This document shows positions 9,801-21,300 of a DNA stretch of 64,000 bases, piece by piece; positions within the stretch are counted from its first letter, which is position 1; each line of letters opens with the position of its first letter. The DNA is from Bacteroidota bacterium. GTDB lineage: Bacteria; Bacteroidota; Bacteroidia; AKYH767-A; OLB10. A program made the position numbers and the translations under genes. The notes under the pieces are model-generated. The model searched no databases, was not told the DNA's origin, and saw nothing but the letters and a program-made list of their open reading frames with translations. The stretch covers positions 496,001-560,000 of the forward strand of contig JADJOH010000008.1 of NCBI GenBank assembly GCA_016713925.1. Reading direction: 5' to 3'.

Positions 9801-12800
9801 CTGGCTAACACGGCAAACACGTTAGGAGTTTTGTCGGGAATGGATGTTGGATCAGGTCTGGTAACGATAAAAAATAACATGATTCGTTTGGGGCTTGATG
9901 AAAACGGAAACAGTGTAACTGCGGGCATCTTGATTCGCGGTATTTCAAGTAATTCTACGACTCAGAACATATACAATAACAGTATCTATATTGGTGGAAC
10001 AGGAGTAGCTTCGTCAACTGTTAATTCAACCTGTTTTCAAAAGACAGGGGCTGTCGTTGCGGATGTCCGGAACAATATTTTCATGAACGACAGAAGCAAT
10101 GCTGCCGGAACAGCGAAACACTATGCAGTTAATTTAAACAACTCGACTTCACTCACATTAAATTACAATGATTACTACGGAACAGGTACAGGGTATGTGT
10201 TTGGATTTAACGGTACAACTGACTTTGCAACGTATTCATCCGGTTGGGTGGCGAGTGATATCAACAGTCAGGCGGGCAATCCTGAATTTATCAATCCGGC
10301 AGGTACAGCAGCAACCGGAGATTTACATATTCATCCAACTAATCAAACCATCATCGAACAAAATGGAACGAACATCGCTTCGGTAACAGATGATTTTGAC
10401 GGACAATCACGTGCCGGATTCACTCCAGATGATATCGGTGCTGATGCAGGAAATTTTGCCGGATTCTTCTGCTCCGGTCCTCCCTCTTCTGCAACGGCTA
10501 CCTTAGCAATTCCTGGTCAGGTGTGTGGTAATGTTACAAAAACGATGTTCCTCTCCGGATTTACTGCATTGCCGGGTTATACTTATCAGTGGCAAGAGTC
10601 AGCTACAGGTTTGCCGGGTTCATTTGTTAATGTTACCGGAGGTACAGGCGCAAATGCTATTAGTTACACTACCGCAATATTAAATGCCTCCATGTATTAC
10701 CAATGTGAAATTGGTTGTTCATTTGGAGCAGGAACTACTACTTCAAGTTCGGTTTTTGCAGACATACTTCCTGTACCAGTAATAACTGCTACACCGACTA
10801 CCGGAACCAGCGTATGCAGCGGGGCTAATGTGGATTTATCTGCCAGTGGTGCGAATACTTATACCTGGACTGTAAATCCGGGTGTGGCAGGTTATCCGGT
10901 AGTATCCTTGTTAACCACAAGGAATAATTTAGCTAATGTAACCTCAAGGCCAACTTCTACGCTTGCATCAAGTACTGCCACTCCTCCGGCCACTGTTGCA
11001 ACTCCAACATGGACTTATACAGTAACCGGAACTGCATTGAATGGATGTACATCGCAAGCTGTGGTAGTTTTAAATGTGGTCACATCACCGGTTGTTCCTG
11101 TTCAGTTAACCTATACTTATTCACCTGACCCCGTATGTGCAACCGGAACGCCTGTAACCTTTACAGTAAATAATCCGGGAACTATTGGTGCAGGAAGCTG
11201 GGTGTACAATTGGTATGATCAATCCGGAACAACATTGCTTCAAAGCACTACCACTGCATCCGCTACAGATAACTATACCCCTACAACACCAGTTGCTAAT
11301 GGTAATTATATTTATCAGGTACGTGCGAGCAATACGGAGTGCCCTGCATCGTATGCAGTAGCATCACCTTCGTATTTTGTTGGTTATACTTCATTGAATG
11401 TTGTTTCGGACGCGAATTGTGGTGATAACGGAGTAGCGACCGTTTATCCGGAAGGACAAAACAGTTTCACAACATGGTATTCGAATAATTTTGCTACCGG
11501 CCTACAAGGACCTGCATTCGATGCATCCTTCGGTAATACCAATTTTACAAGCGGAAGAGCCAATATCACCAATCAGGCAAATGGCCAGACCGGTGCTTTG
11601 GTCATCAGAAATTCTGCGTTCATCAATACAAACAATTTGCAGGTTGATTTTAAAATGTCAACAGGCCCCCGCGGATTTGCCTTTAATATATTAGGAGCAG
11701 ATGGTATGTGTTGGAGTTATGGTGGAGATGTTACTGTAGGAACAGTGACAACAGGAGGACAAGGTGAAGGAGGGTCAGGTACAGGACTTAAGCTTGCATT
11801 TGATGCAACGGCAAACGGGCCGAACAATCAGCCGGGTTGTTACCTCATGTTTAATTGTACAGTAGTAGGGCAGGGTCCCGGTGATCCCGGAGTACTTGCT
11901 TATAAGTTAGGATCCTGGTGGCAGGGACTGGTGGATGCACCTGTTGCGATCATCATCAGTCAGAATGGATTTGTAACAGTAACCGTAAACAATGAGGTGA
12001 TTTTTGATCATGTACCCTTGCCGGCCTCTTATCTCACCAGCAATAAAAGCAACTGGATACATTCGTTCACTGCACGTACGGGTGGTTCAAACCAATTACA
12101 TGCTATTGACGATTTAAATATTCGTTATAATAGTTACGAGTATAGCAACAACAGTACGACCGGTTTAGATGGAACATGGCAATCTTCAAATACCTTCTCA
12201 GGACTGGCAGCAGGTACCTATCCGTTATGGGTACGTAATCCTGTAGATCCTACCTGCGTTTCGAATGTGGGTAATGCCATTATTGGAACCAGTCCTTCGC
12301 CTTCATCAGCCATTACTGTTGCTGCGCCTGGTTTTAATACAACCATTTGTGCAGGAAGCAGTACTGATTTAACTACGGATGTTTCTATTCCGGGTGCTGT
12401 CTTTTTATGGGAAACAGCCGCTTCAGTAGGAGGTCCTTACTCGCCGGCACCGGGAGTAAACAATACCGCCATCTACTCGACAGGTACTTTATTGGCGAGT
12501 GCTTACTATCGTTGTACTTTTACTTGTCCGAGCTCTTCTCCTGTGACCTCTACACCTGTATTGGTAACCGTTAACAGCGGAACGATTACTTCAACGAATT
12601 CACCTCAACAAGTAAACTGTCTGAACAGTATAGCTACTGTTACCGCTAACCCCGGACCGAATACAACAATTGTTTGGTATGCCAGTCCAAGTGGGGGTTC
12701 ACCATTGTTTTCAGGAAACAGTTATTCCGTCACCCCTTCATCGTTTCCTTCGACGTACTATGCGGAGCCTGTAACAACAACTTTTACCAATCATTATGAT

Positions 12801-15800
12801 TTAGGAGGGGAAAAATCTGTGGGTGGAAATTTAAATGGCGGATCTGCAGCCGGTATCAATATTTCAAGTAAATTTAATACGACGGCAAGTATCAGAATTG
12901 ACAGTATTAAGGTGCTTCCAAATGCTGCCGGTACACTTACGGTTGCCTTACAGAATGCAGGATCTGCCACTAATATTTCTTCGTTTAATCAAACAATTTT
13001 AGCAGCGCAGGTGGGAACCTTTGTAAATGTTCCGGTGAACTTTGTGGTAACCGGTTCAGGAAATTACCAGTTGACAACAAGTGGAGTAACCTGTTCCTAT
13101 AATCCTACTTATCCTCCGGCCAACTATGGCCTTTCTTACATGAATCTGGGAGGAGTATTCTCCATTGTGGGTGGTTCAACAACACCAACAGGTGCTACCA
13201 GTACAAGTGTATATGGAACTTCGTATAATTGGAGTATTACTACTTCCTGTCCGACAGGTGGTGCCAGAGTACCTGTGGTTGTGGATATAAACCCTGCGAG
13301 TCTGGTGACCGTAAATCCATCATCATCTACTTTCTGTGTGGGAGGTTTTGCACAACTCGTAGCTTCCAGCCCGACAGTATATAGTGATTACGGATGGTCT
13401 CCGGTAACTAATCTTTTCATTGATTCCCTGGGAACAATTCCATATACCGCAGGAACCAATGAAGATACTGTTTATGCGATTCCTGCTGCGGGAGGTTCAA
13501 TCACCTATACTGCTTCTACTGCTGTAACCGGATGTACCAATACTGCTACTGCTGTTGTTACAGGAAACCCTTCTCCAATAATAACGGCTACAACTACTAC
13601 GCCTGTATTATGTAATGGTGATACAGCTCAGATTTCTGTAAACATCACTTCGCCGGTTTCTGTTAACTATTCCGTTACTTCTATCCCTCATGCTCCGTTG
13701 GATCCCACCGGTTCAAGTGATTGGGGAGCCGGTCCTTCCGGTGATGATTCGCAGGTAGCAACTACTCTTCCGTTTCCTTTCACGTATTTCGGAACGGCGT
13801 ATACAAATGTGAGTATTTACTCAAATGGATTCATTCAGTTTGGAACCAGCAGTAACTCTACTACTGTATATGGTGCAAACATTCCAAGTGCTGCTAACCC
13901 AAATAATATTGTCGCTCTGGCCTGGGAAGATTTTAACGTTGTATCTCCGGATAGTATTCGTTTCTATACTGTAGGTGCTGCTCCTAACCGTCAGTGGGTA
14001 GCCGAATGGGTGAACGTTGACTTCTTTACTACAGGAGGTAATGTCAGTGGACAGATTGTTTTAAATGAGGCGGACAACACGATCGATATTTATCATACTA
14101 ATATTGATAACAATGGTAATCAGACGGCTTGTGGTGTTGAAAACAGTAACGGTACCGCCGGTTTTACACCTCCGAGCCGTAATTTCTCGTTATGGACTCC
14201 TAATCCGGTTGTGAATGAAGCCTGGAAGTTTACGCCTCTTCCTGCCACAAATATCAGTTGGTCGGGTGCTAATATCATTGGCTCTTCCACTGAAGCGAAT
14301 ATTCAGGCTAATCCTCCTTCTTCCGGTTACTTCACTGTCACCGTCACAAATCCGCTCAATGGATGTACAAGAGCTGATTCAGTATTGATTAGTTCAAGTG
14401 TGAATCCTAAACCTGTCATCACTGACAACGACACTACCTTGTGTAACCCTGATTTCATTTACGTGAATGTGGTGGATACCGGTGCATTTGTTGGCGGCTA
14501 TCCTGCAGGTACAAACTTTACCTGGAGCGCTATCGGAGTTGCGATTCCTGATCTGGATTCTATCAGCTCAAGCAATGGTTCTTCTTACTCAGTTATCATT
14601 ACACTGCCTAGCGGATGTTCTGCAAGTTCTGATACCGCTACTATCCTGACCAAGTCGGTGGCGGTAGTGGATGTGATTACTCCTGCAAGTTGTACCACAG
14701 GTGGTTCAATCGCTGTAACCGTAACCAGCGGATTACCGAACTATAATTACATCTGGTCCACCGACCTTGCTCAAACCAATATCATCAGCAACGTAACGAA
14801 GGCGAACAATCAGGATACATTAAGTAACCTGACCGCCGGTACTTATTACCTGCAGGTATATGATGAAGCGGGAAGTCCTGCCTCTTGTAATTCCGGTGTA
14901 TTGACCTATGTTGTTTCGGGATCCTCTCCGATCGTGATCGATTCAGTGATTGGAACAGATATCTCCTGTAACGGATTTGCTGATGGATCAGCCACCGTAT
15001 TCTGGACCGGAGGAACTGCGCCATACAACATCTTGTGGAGCGATGGAAATACCAACGCAACGCGTGCAGTTACTGCCGCTGCTACATTAACGGTGATTGT
15101 ATCGGATAACTCCGGTTGTGCAGATACATCATCTGTTACCATCAATGAGCCTGCATCAATTACCCTGACCCTTTCATCTACTAACGAAAGCGCCCCCGGT
15201 GCTAACGACGGTACAGCTTCAGTAGTAATAGCAGGTGGAACTCCCGGCTATGTCATTGAGTGGTACGATGCATTATTTACATTGATTGGTAGCGGTACTC
15301 CAATTACAGGTCTTACAGGTGGAACGTATACGGCTGTGGTAACAGACACCAACGGTTGTCAAGGATTTGATAACGTAGTGATCACGACTAACACCAACGC
15401 TATTCTTAATCTGACCATGCTGATTGAAGGTATGTATGATGGAGCAGGCGGATTGGTGCCGGCCTTACTGAATTCAGGAGTAGGCGTTAGTTTGACAGAA
15501 TGTGATACGATCCGTGTAGAAATCCGTGATCAGTTAACCCCTGGCAATATTCTGGCTTCCGGAACAGCAGTACTTGGCACCAATGGCCAGGCGAGCTTTA
15601 CTTTCCCGGCTGCCATTAACGGTGCTAACGGTTACATCGCGGTGTTCCATCGTAACGCGGTACAGACATGGAGTGATTTGCTCACCTTCTCTGCTACAAC
15701 GAACTACAACTTCACCACTGCGGCTACTCAGGCCTTCAGTTCCAATATGATTGCTGTAGCGCCGGGCGTATTCGCGTTTTACAGTGGCGATATCGCTCCA

Positions 15801-15971
15801 CAGGATGACGTGGTGGATATTACCGATCAGGGCTATGTAGGAAATGATATCTTGAACTTTGCTTCCGGCTATGTACCAACGGATGTATCGGGAGATGGAG
15901 TAGTGGATATCACCGATCAGGCGATTGTAGATAATAACATCTTAAACTTCATTGGATCGATTCATCCATAA
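6822..15971 (+). CDS. Giant secreted surface protein (about 3050 residues), interrupted by two compensating frameshifts
   Basis: The reading frame starts in one phase (6822-9320), continues in the -1 phase (about 9310-9750) and returns to the first (about 9740-15971). The protein reads smoothly across both joins. A G-run near 9305 seems one base short and a T-run near 9742 one base long. In order: signal peptide (ending SVAQ; the start could also be 6843 or 6864), a module with FTFTYMGN...TNGWIGMG, a parallel beta-helix-like Asn/Thr-rich region, Ig-like domains, a concanavalin-lectin-like region (about bases 11480-12130), a second FPFTYFG...SNGFIQFG module, SprB-like repeats, and the LIEGMYDG domain with a dockerin-like EF-hand pair. 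Role inferred: adhesin or matrix protein. No T9SS type A tail was recognised. Confidence 0.8.
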
Positions 15972-15993
15972 GAAATATAATCTAAATTAAAAT

Positions 15994-16027
15994 AAGCGAG
16001 GTTACCAATAGGGTAGCCTCGCTTTTT
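15994..16027. terminator. Rho-independent terminator
   Basis: A stem AAGCGAGGTTACC / GGTAGCCTCGCTT (one wobble pair) with a short AATAG loop is followed by TTTTT. It lies 22 bp after the giant gene and could also serve the small minus-strand gene that ends at 16059. Confidence 0.8.
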
Positions 16028-16058
16028 CAATTTGATATAATTTGAAATCTTAGTCAAA

Positions 16059-16244
16059 TTATTTCACAACAACAGGGCAGTTTCTGCGTGTAGAACAATT
16101 GGAAACGTTGCAACTGGTCAGCGAAGTGGGAGAGCCGCAGAAGTAGTCAGATTTTTTTCCTCCTACTCTTTGATGCATTTCAGATTCATTTAAGTTGGAG
16201 ATGGTCATTTTGTTTAAGCTGAGTTTGTTGATTGTTTTTTTCAT
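16059..16244 (-). CDS. Putative RiPP precursor, class I lanthipeptide-like GG leader
   Basis: The peptide has 61 residues. The leader (1-29) has the Bacteroidota pattern KLSLNKMTISNLNESEM followed by GG at 28-29, typical of class I lanthipeptide or related natural-product precursors that a C39-type peptidase trims after GG. The core (30-61) has four cysteines (36, 45, 50, 56) and nine Ser/Thr, consistent with thioether rings. No LanB, LanC, radical-SAM enzyme or exporter is encoded in the window, so the peptide is an orphan here or is modified in trans. A -7-like box TACTTTTG lies at 16291-16284, giving a leader of about 35 nt. The leader family is fairly sure; modification and activity are inferred. 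Confidence 0.72.
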   Translation of the reverse strand: MKKTINKLSLNKMTISNLNESEMHQRVGGKKSDYFCGSPTSLTSCNVSNCSTRRNCPVVVK

Positions 16245-16445
16245 GATGTTTGTTTTTTATAGTTTTTATTTTGTTTGATAAGTCAAAAGTATATTCATCT
16301 TGTCCGGTCTGTATGGAACTTTATAGAGACGGTCACTTTGCTTTGTAAATGGTCTTGTCCGGCGTGTATTTGTCAAATAAGGGAGAACCCTATGTTGAAC
16401 AGGATGAAAAAAAATGACCTTATATAATGGATTGGAACTTGAAAA

Positions 16446-16583
16446 GGTGTTGGAAATGATATCCTAAACTTTTCTTTTGGTTATATACCAACTGATGTAT
16501 CGGGCGATGGAGTGGTGGATATCACTGATCAGGCGATTTTAGATACTAACGTCTTAAATTTCGTTGGGTCTATTCATCCGTAA
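16446..16583 (+). pseudogene. Relic of a third dockerin-like C-terminus
   Basis: The in-frame sequence reads GVGNDILNF, then PTDVSGDGVVDITD, then LNFVGSIHP and a stop. It matches the last 44 codons of the 3-2315 and 6822-15971 genes with scattered, mostly silent changes. No matching coding sequence precedes it, and no start codon or ORF supports expression. It is best read as the 3' stump of a deleted paralogue. The rest of the 16245-16703 gap holds promoter elements only. Confidence 0.8.
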
Positions 16584-16650
16584 AGAAATTGGAGCCTACA
16601 TCATATCAGACTTTGTTGTCCCTGCCATTTTCGGAGGGACTTTCGTTCCG

Positions 16651-16683
16651 TTTGATTGATTTGGCTCTAATTATCTATTTTTG
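16651..16683 (+). promoter_or_regulatory. Bacteroidota-type promoter of the cystathionine synthase-family gene
   Basis: TTTG (16651-16654), a 21-bp spacer and TATTTTTG (16676-16683) fit the phylum's TTTG-N19/21-TAnnTTTG promoter. The start codon is 20 nt downstream. Confidence 0.6.
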
Positions 16684-16703
16684 TCATTCAAAATTATAGA
16701 AAG

Positions 16704-17855
16704 ATGAACGATAATTCCGGTTTCGGTACCAAAGCTATACATGCAGGTCAGCATCCTGACCCCACTACCGGTGCTATTATGACACCTATTTACCAAACCA
16801 GTACCTATGTGCAGGAATGGCCGGGTAAGCACAAGGGTTATGCCTATGCCAGAGGGAAAAATCCGACCCGTTCCGCCTTGGAGCAGTGTATCGCAGCCCT
16901 GGAGAATGCGGAACATGGATTATGTTTCAGTAGCGGACAAGGGGCCAGTGATGCAATTATCAAAATGCTGCGTCCCGGTGATGAAGTCATTGCGACCAAT
17001 GATTTGTATGGCGGTAGCTACCGGATGTTCACTAAAATATTTGAACCTTTTGGAATAAAATTTCATTTTGTAAACATGTATGACGCGAATAATATTCGCA
17101 ATCATATCAATGATAAAACCAGAATGCTCTGGGTAGAGACACCTACTAATCCTACCATGCAAATTATTGATATAAGAGCATGTGCTGCTATTGCGAAGGA
17201 GTCAAAGCTCATCCTGGTCGTCGATAATACTTTCGCTTCACCTTATTTGCAGAATCCACTTGCCCTGGGTGCTGATATTGTAATGCACTCTGTCACGAAA
17301 TACCTCGGTGGACATAGTGACGTGGTGATGGGTGCTATCTGTACCAACAACAAGGAATACTATGATCAATTGGCTTTTATCCATAACAGTTGTGGAGCTA
17401 CTCCGGGACCAATGGATAGTTTTTTAGTATTACGTGGTATAAAAACATTGCACGTGCGCATGGAGCGCCATTGCAGCAATGGAAAAGCAATAGCAGAATA
17501 TTTGAGAGCACATCCTAAAGTAGATAAAGTGTACTGGCCCGGTTTTACTGATCATCCTAATCATCATATCGCCAAAGCACAGATGAAGGATTTCGGAGGG
17601 ATGATTTCGTTTACACTTAAAAATGCTACCGTGGAAGAAACATTTACTATGGCTTCGAAAGTTAAAGTATTCTCTTTGGCTGAATCACTCGGTGGTGTTG
17701 AGTCGCTGTTGAATCACCCTGCTACGATGACTCATGCATCTATACCAAAAGAAGAAAGAGAAAAGGCGGGCGTAACCGATGGCTTGATTCGTTTAAGCGT
17801 AGGCATTGAAGATATTGAGGACTTGTTGGAGGATTTAAGACAGGCGATAGGTTGA
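16704..17855 (+). CDS. Cystathionine gamma-synthase / Cys-Met metabolism PLP enzyme
   Basis: The 383-residue length is usual for the family. PLP is bound by the lysine of SVTKYLGGHSD (K199); D174 in VVDNTF faces the pyridine nitrogen; YARGKNPTR and the C-terminal RLSVGIEDIEDL are family signatures. These cytoplasmic tetramers make or cleave cystathionine in methionine and transsulfuration metabolism. Sequence reading alone does not separate gamma-synthase from gamma/beta-lyase or methionine gamma-lyase. The start at 16704 follows a good promoter, and the gene seems to be transcribed alone. It is flanked by the relic and a tandem repeat array, so the island context does not point to a special role. 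Confidence 0.9.
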   Translation: MNDNSGFGTKAIHAGQHPDPTTGAIMTPIYQTSTYVQEWPGKHKGYAYARGKNPTRSALEQCIAALENAEHGLCFSSGQGASDAIIKMLRPGDEVIATNDLYGGSYRMFTKIFEPFGIKFHFVNMYDANNIRNHINDKTRMLWVETPTNPTMQIIDIRACAAIAKESKLILVVDNTFASPYLQNPLALGADIVMHSVTKYLGGHSDVVMGAICTNNKEYYDQLAFIHNSCGATPGPMDSFLVLRGIKTLHVRMERHCSNGKAIAEYLRAHPKVDKVYWPGFTDHPNHHIAKAQMKDFGGMISFTLKNATVEETFTMASKVKVFSLAESLGGVESLLNHPATMTHASIPKEEREKAGVTDGLIRLSVGIEDIEDLLEDLRQAIG

Positions 17856-17863
17856 TATATTAC

Positions 17864-18073
17864 GAATTACGAAATTGTACGGAAGTGCGAATTACGAAAG
17901 TATACGGAAGTGCGAATTACGAAATTGTACGGAAGTGCGAATTACGAAAGTATACGGAAGTGCGAATTACGAAATTGTACGGAAGTGCGAATTACGAAAG
18001 TATACGGAAGTGCGAATTACGAAATTGTACGGAAGTGCGAATTACGAAATTGTACGGAAGTGCGAATTACGAA
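17864..18073. repeat. 25-bp tandem repeat array with CGAA words
   Basis: Eight full 25-bp units and a partial ninth start 9 bp after the upstream stop codon. Each unit contains GAATTACGAA and ACGGAAGTGC with a variable middle (ATTGT or AGTAT) in the order A B A B A B A A. There are no spacers. Open frames across it simply translate the repeat. Bases 18074-18389 hold a GAACC...GGTTC hairpin (about 18092-18118) and the promoter region of the next gene, with no other gene seen. Confidence 0.92.
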
Positions 18074-18389
18074 AAATGGCTGAAAGCGCGGAACCGGCCT
18101 ACCGGCAGGCTGGTTCGAAATGGACGAAATGCGAATAGCGAAATATGGAATAAAAGGAATCAACACCCGAATTTCGTTTGCGTAGAAAGCCGGACTTCAA
18201 TTTATCATTGGATTTACCATTTTTAGGCAGATTATTGGTTTTTATGTAAAGGAAGGGTGTAGATTTTTTCATTTACCGGATTAATTTTGTAAGTTTGCTT
18301 ATAGCACGTACTGATTTATTATTTATATCATGAGGACAGGTCTTCCTTTTTAAGGATTTTAATCCCCGGTGATAGGTGATGGACACAAT

Positions 18390-21300
18390 ATGAGAAGACT
18401 TTTAACCATATCTCTTTCTGTTTTATTGTTTCTCCATGCGGCGATTTTAACAGCGCAGGAGAAATCAGTTTACCTGAAGTCATACCATGCTGTCGACGGT
18501 CTTTCCGATAATAATGTTACCTGTATTGTTCAGGATAAGTATGGTTTTATTTGGATAGGTACAAAAGATGGCTTGAACCGGTTTGATGGAAAGGAGTTTC
18601 AGGTGTTTCGCAATGATCCAAAAGATTCTGTTTCGCTTTCTTCTAACAATATCACCTGTCTGGAAATTTCCAATGACTCTATATTGTGGATTGGAACAGC
18701 AAATGCAGGTTTTTGTTCTTATGATTTCAAGTCAGGGCATTTTCGACGATTTACTATAGAATCAGCCGGATTACTATCAAATTATGTGAATTCACTTTCG
18801 TTTGATCAGCGTAAAAGTGGATTATGGGTAGGTCAGAATAACGGAGGATTGAGTTTTCTTGATTTCAAAACGAACCGAGCTAAAACTCTAATTGACAACA
18901 AGACCTATTTTGATATTGCTGTGATGGATGACCATGTATATGCTGCTGCAATCGGCAGATCCATTCGACGAATTCAAAAATTAGATTTGTATGACTCCAG
19001 CACTGCGAAATATGCAAGCACTGTGAATACAATATTCCGTTCTGATGACGGTAAAATCTGGTGCGGTGCCTGGGACAATGGCCTGCATTTATTTGATGGA
19101 GTGACGAGGAAAGCTTCTTACATTTTTGACAATAATGGTCGATTGAGTTATAACGGCGATGAAATACTATCTATAGCTGAAGATGAACAGCAGCTACTTT
19201 GGCTGGGCACCCGAATGTCAGGGTTGAGATTCTTTGATATGAAGTCCCGCACTTTTATACCACCCTTTCGATTTTCCGAGGAAGTGAGTGGCCGGGTGAA
19301 TAGTTTGTTCAAGGATAAGAATAATCGAATCTGGATTGGTAGCGCAGCCGGACTATATCTTTACGATCCCTTGCTGAATCAGTTCAACGTAGTGATGTTA
19401 AACGATGATAGATCAGATGTTGATTGTCCGGTGAATGGAAGATTAATAACAAAGAGTGGTTTGGATCTTGTCATTTCACCCTGCGGACTCTACTTTAAGC
19501 ACAAACAAGAGAACCGGTATAGTTTTAAATCTTTTGTTGAAGATAGTATAAAATTACAATTGGTATCTATTTTTAAAACCAGTTCAAATAGGATTTTAAT
19601 TGGTACAAATAAAACAGTATATTTTTTAGATACTGTAAATATTGCTTTATCTCCCATTACAAAAATCAATGGAAATTTTAAGAATCATTTTCATTCTATA
19701 TATTCATCGCGCTTTAACGCGATGTCACCTTTAAGAAAAGAGAATGATAGTATGATTTTTATTGTGGCATATGGTCATGAAATGTTTCTATTTAACAGGA
19801 ACACAGAACAAGTGATTAATATTGGATTTGGGAAGGATAGTATTTCAGATATTTATATTGATAATCTTATTCGCAAAATTGTTGTCGATAAAAGGAACAG
19901 AATATTTTTATGTGGCGCATCAAGAGGCCTTCAGCAGTTTTTTATTAAGGAGCAATTTAGGTTCGATAATTATTTTTATAATGACAGCTTGAAGTTTATT
20001 AAAGAATGTTCCTGGCGCACTTATGCTAAGCTGGATGAAAATACGATCAATGATATTTTCGATATGACTGAACTGAGTGATGGATCATATTATGCGACCA
20101 GTCAGGGCAATGGCTTACTCCGCTTTCATCCGGATGATATTGATCGTCCTTTTGTAACTATGAATGCTCCTGTTAAATCGACGATGGGTATTTCGGCGGT
20201 TAGTGATTCCTCTATATGGATGATTACTTCTAAAGGTATTTTAAATTATAACATCAATACGGGCAGGTATATACTCTATTCGGAACTACATGGACTTCCA
20301 TCCGGAATGACGGGTTATTTTTATAAAGATAAGGACGGACAACTCACGGCGGGTTTTGGAAATGGGTTTGTTAGTTTTTATCCGGAACGAATTAAAGCTC
20401 ATGCGGAGAAACCAACTTTATACCTGACAAAGTACTGGGTCATGGATGAGCTTCAGAAGGAGAAAATCAGTAGAGAATTGGTGATGAAACATGATCGGAA
20501 CTTTGTTCGATTCTATTTATCCTCAAATTGCTTTTCTTTCAATGAACAAAATGAGTATCGGTATTTTCTGGAAGGGATTGATCAGCAATGGAGAAGTAAT
20601 GGCTCTGATCCGCTCATAACATACACGAATTTACCACCCGGAGACTATACTTTTCGTTGTATGGTTTTAAATAGTAGCGGAATCGCCAGTGATCAATTGA
20701 ACATCCTCATTACAATAATTCCTCCGTTTTATACAACATGGTGGTTTTATTTATTGATAGCCGGGTTTATTGCTGTACTTATTTATGCGATGTACCGGTA
20801 TCGGCTTCTTCAAATTCTTAAACTGCAAAATATCCGTAACCATATCGCCAGAGACTTGCACGATGATATTGGATCTACGTTGGGAAGTATTCAAATATAT
20901 AGTCAGGTTGCGAAGGTGAAGTTAAATGGTGAAGCCTCAGAGACCATCGGCCCAATACTTAAGAAAATCGAGGATAATGCCAAAGAGATAATAGAGAAAA
21001 CAAGTGATACCGTATGGTTTGTTAAATCGTCCAATGATAGTTTCCATGAATTGTTCATTCGAATGGAAAGTCATATCGCCGGATTGTTACAACATAGCCC
21101 TATTCGTTTCAACATTGTGGCTGACCCAACATTGTTTACGCTTAAGCTGGATATGACATCCAAGCGAAACCTCTTTCTTATTTTCAAGGAAGCTTTGCAT
21201 AACATGGTGAAGTATTCAAATGCAACAGAGGTGGAGGTGAAACTTGAAGTTAGAAATTCGAAGTATCGGCTGGTTATTCGTGATAATGGCGAGGGATTCG

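Noticed and set aside
14785..15145. Antisense ORFs within the giant gene
   Set aside because: They mirror the repeated C-terminal coding sequence and also appear at the equivalent place in the first gene (1343-1528); they are shadows of strong codon bias.
16704..17855. Cystathionine synthase-family gene as a modification enzyme for the nearby lanthipeptide-like peptide
   Set aside because: It is a normal-length metabolic PLP enzyme on the opposite strand with its own promoter; nothing links it to thioether formation.
17864..18073. Possible CRISPR array
   Set aside because: Units are contiguous with no spacers, and no cas genes are present.
17852..18226. Open frames of 124 and 87 codons over the 25-bp array
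   Set aside because: They are direct translations of tandem repeats (period not a multiple of three gives several open frames) and have no promoter or homology.
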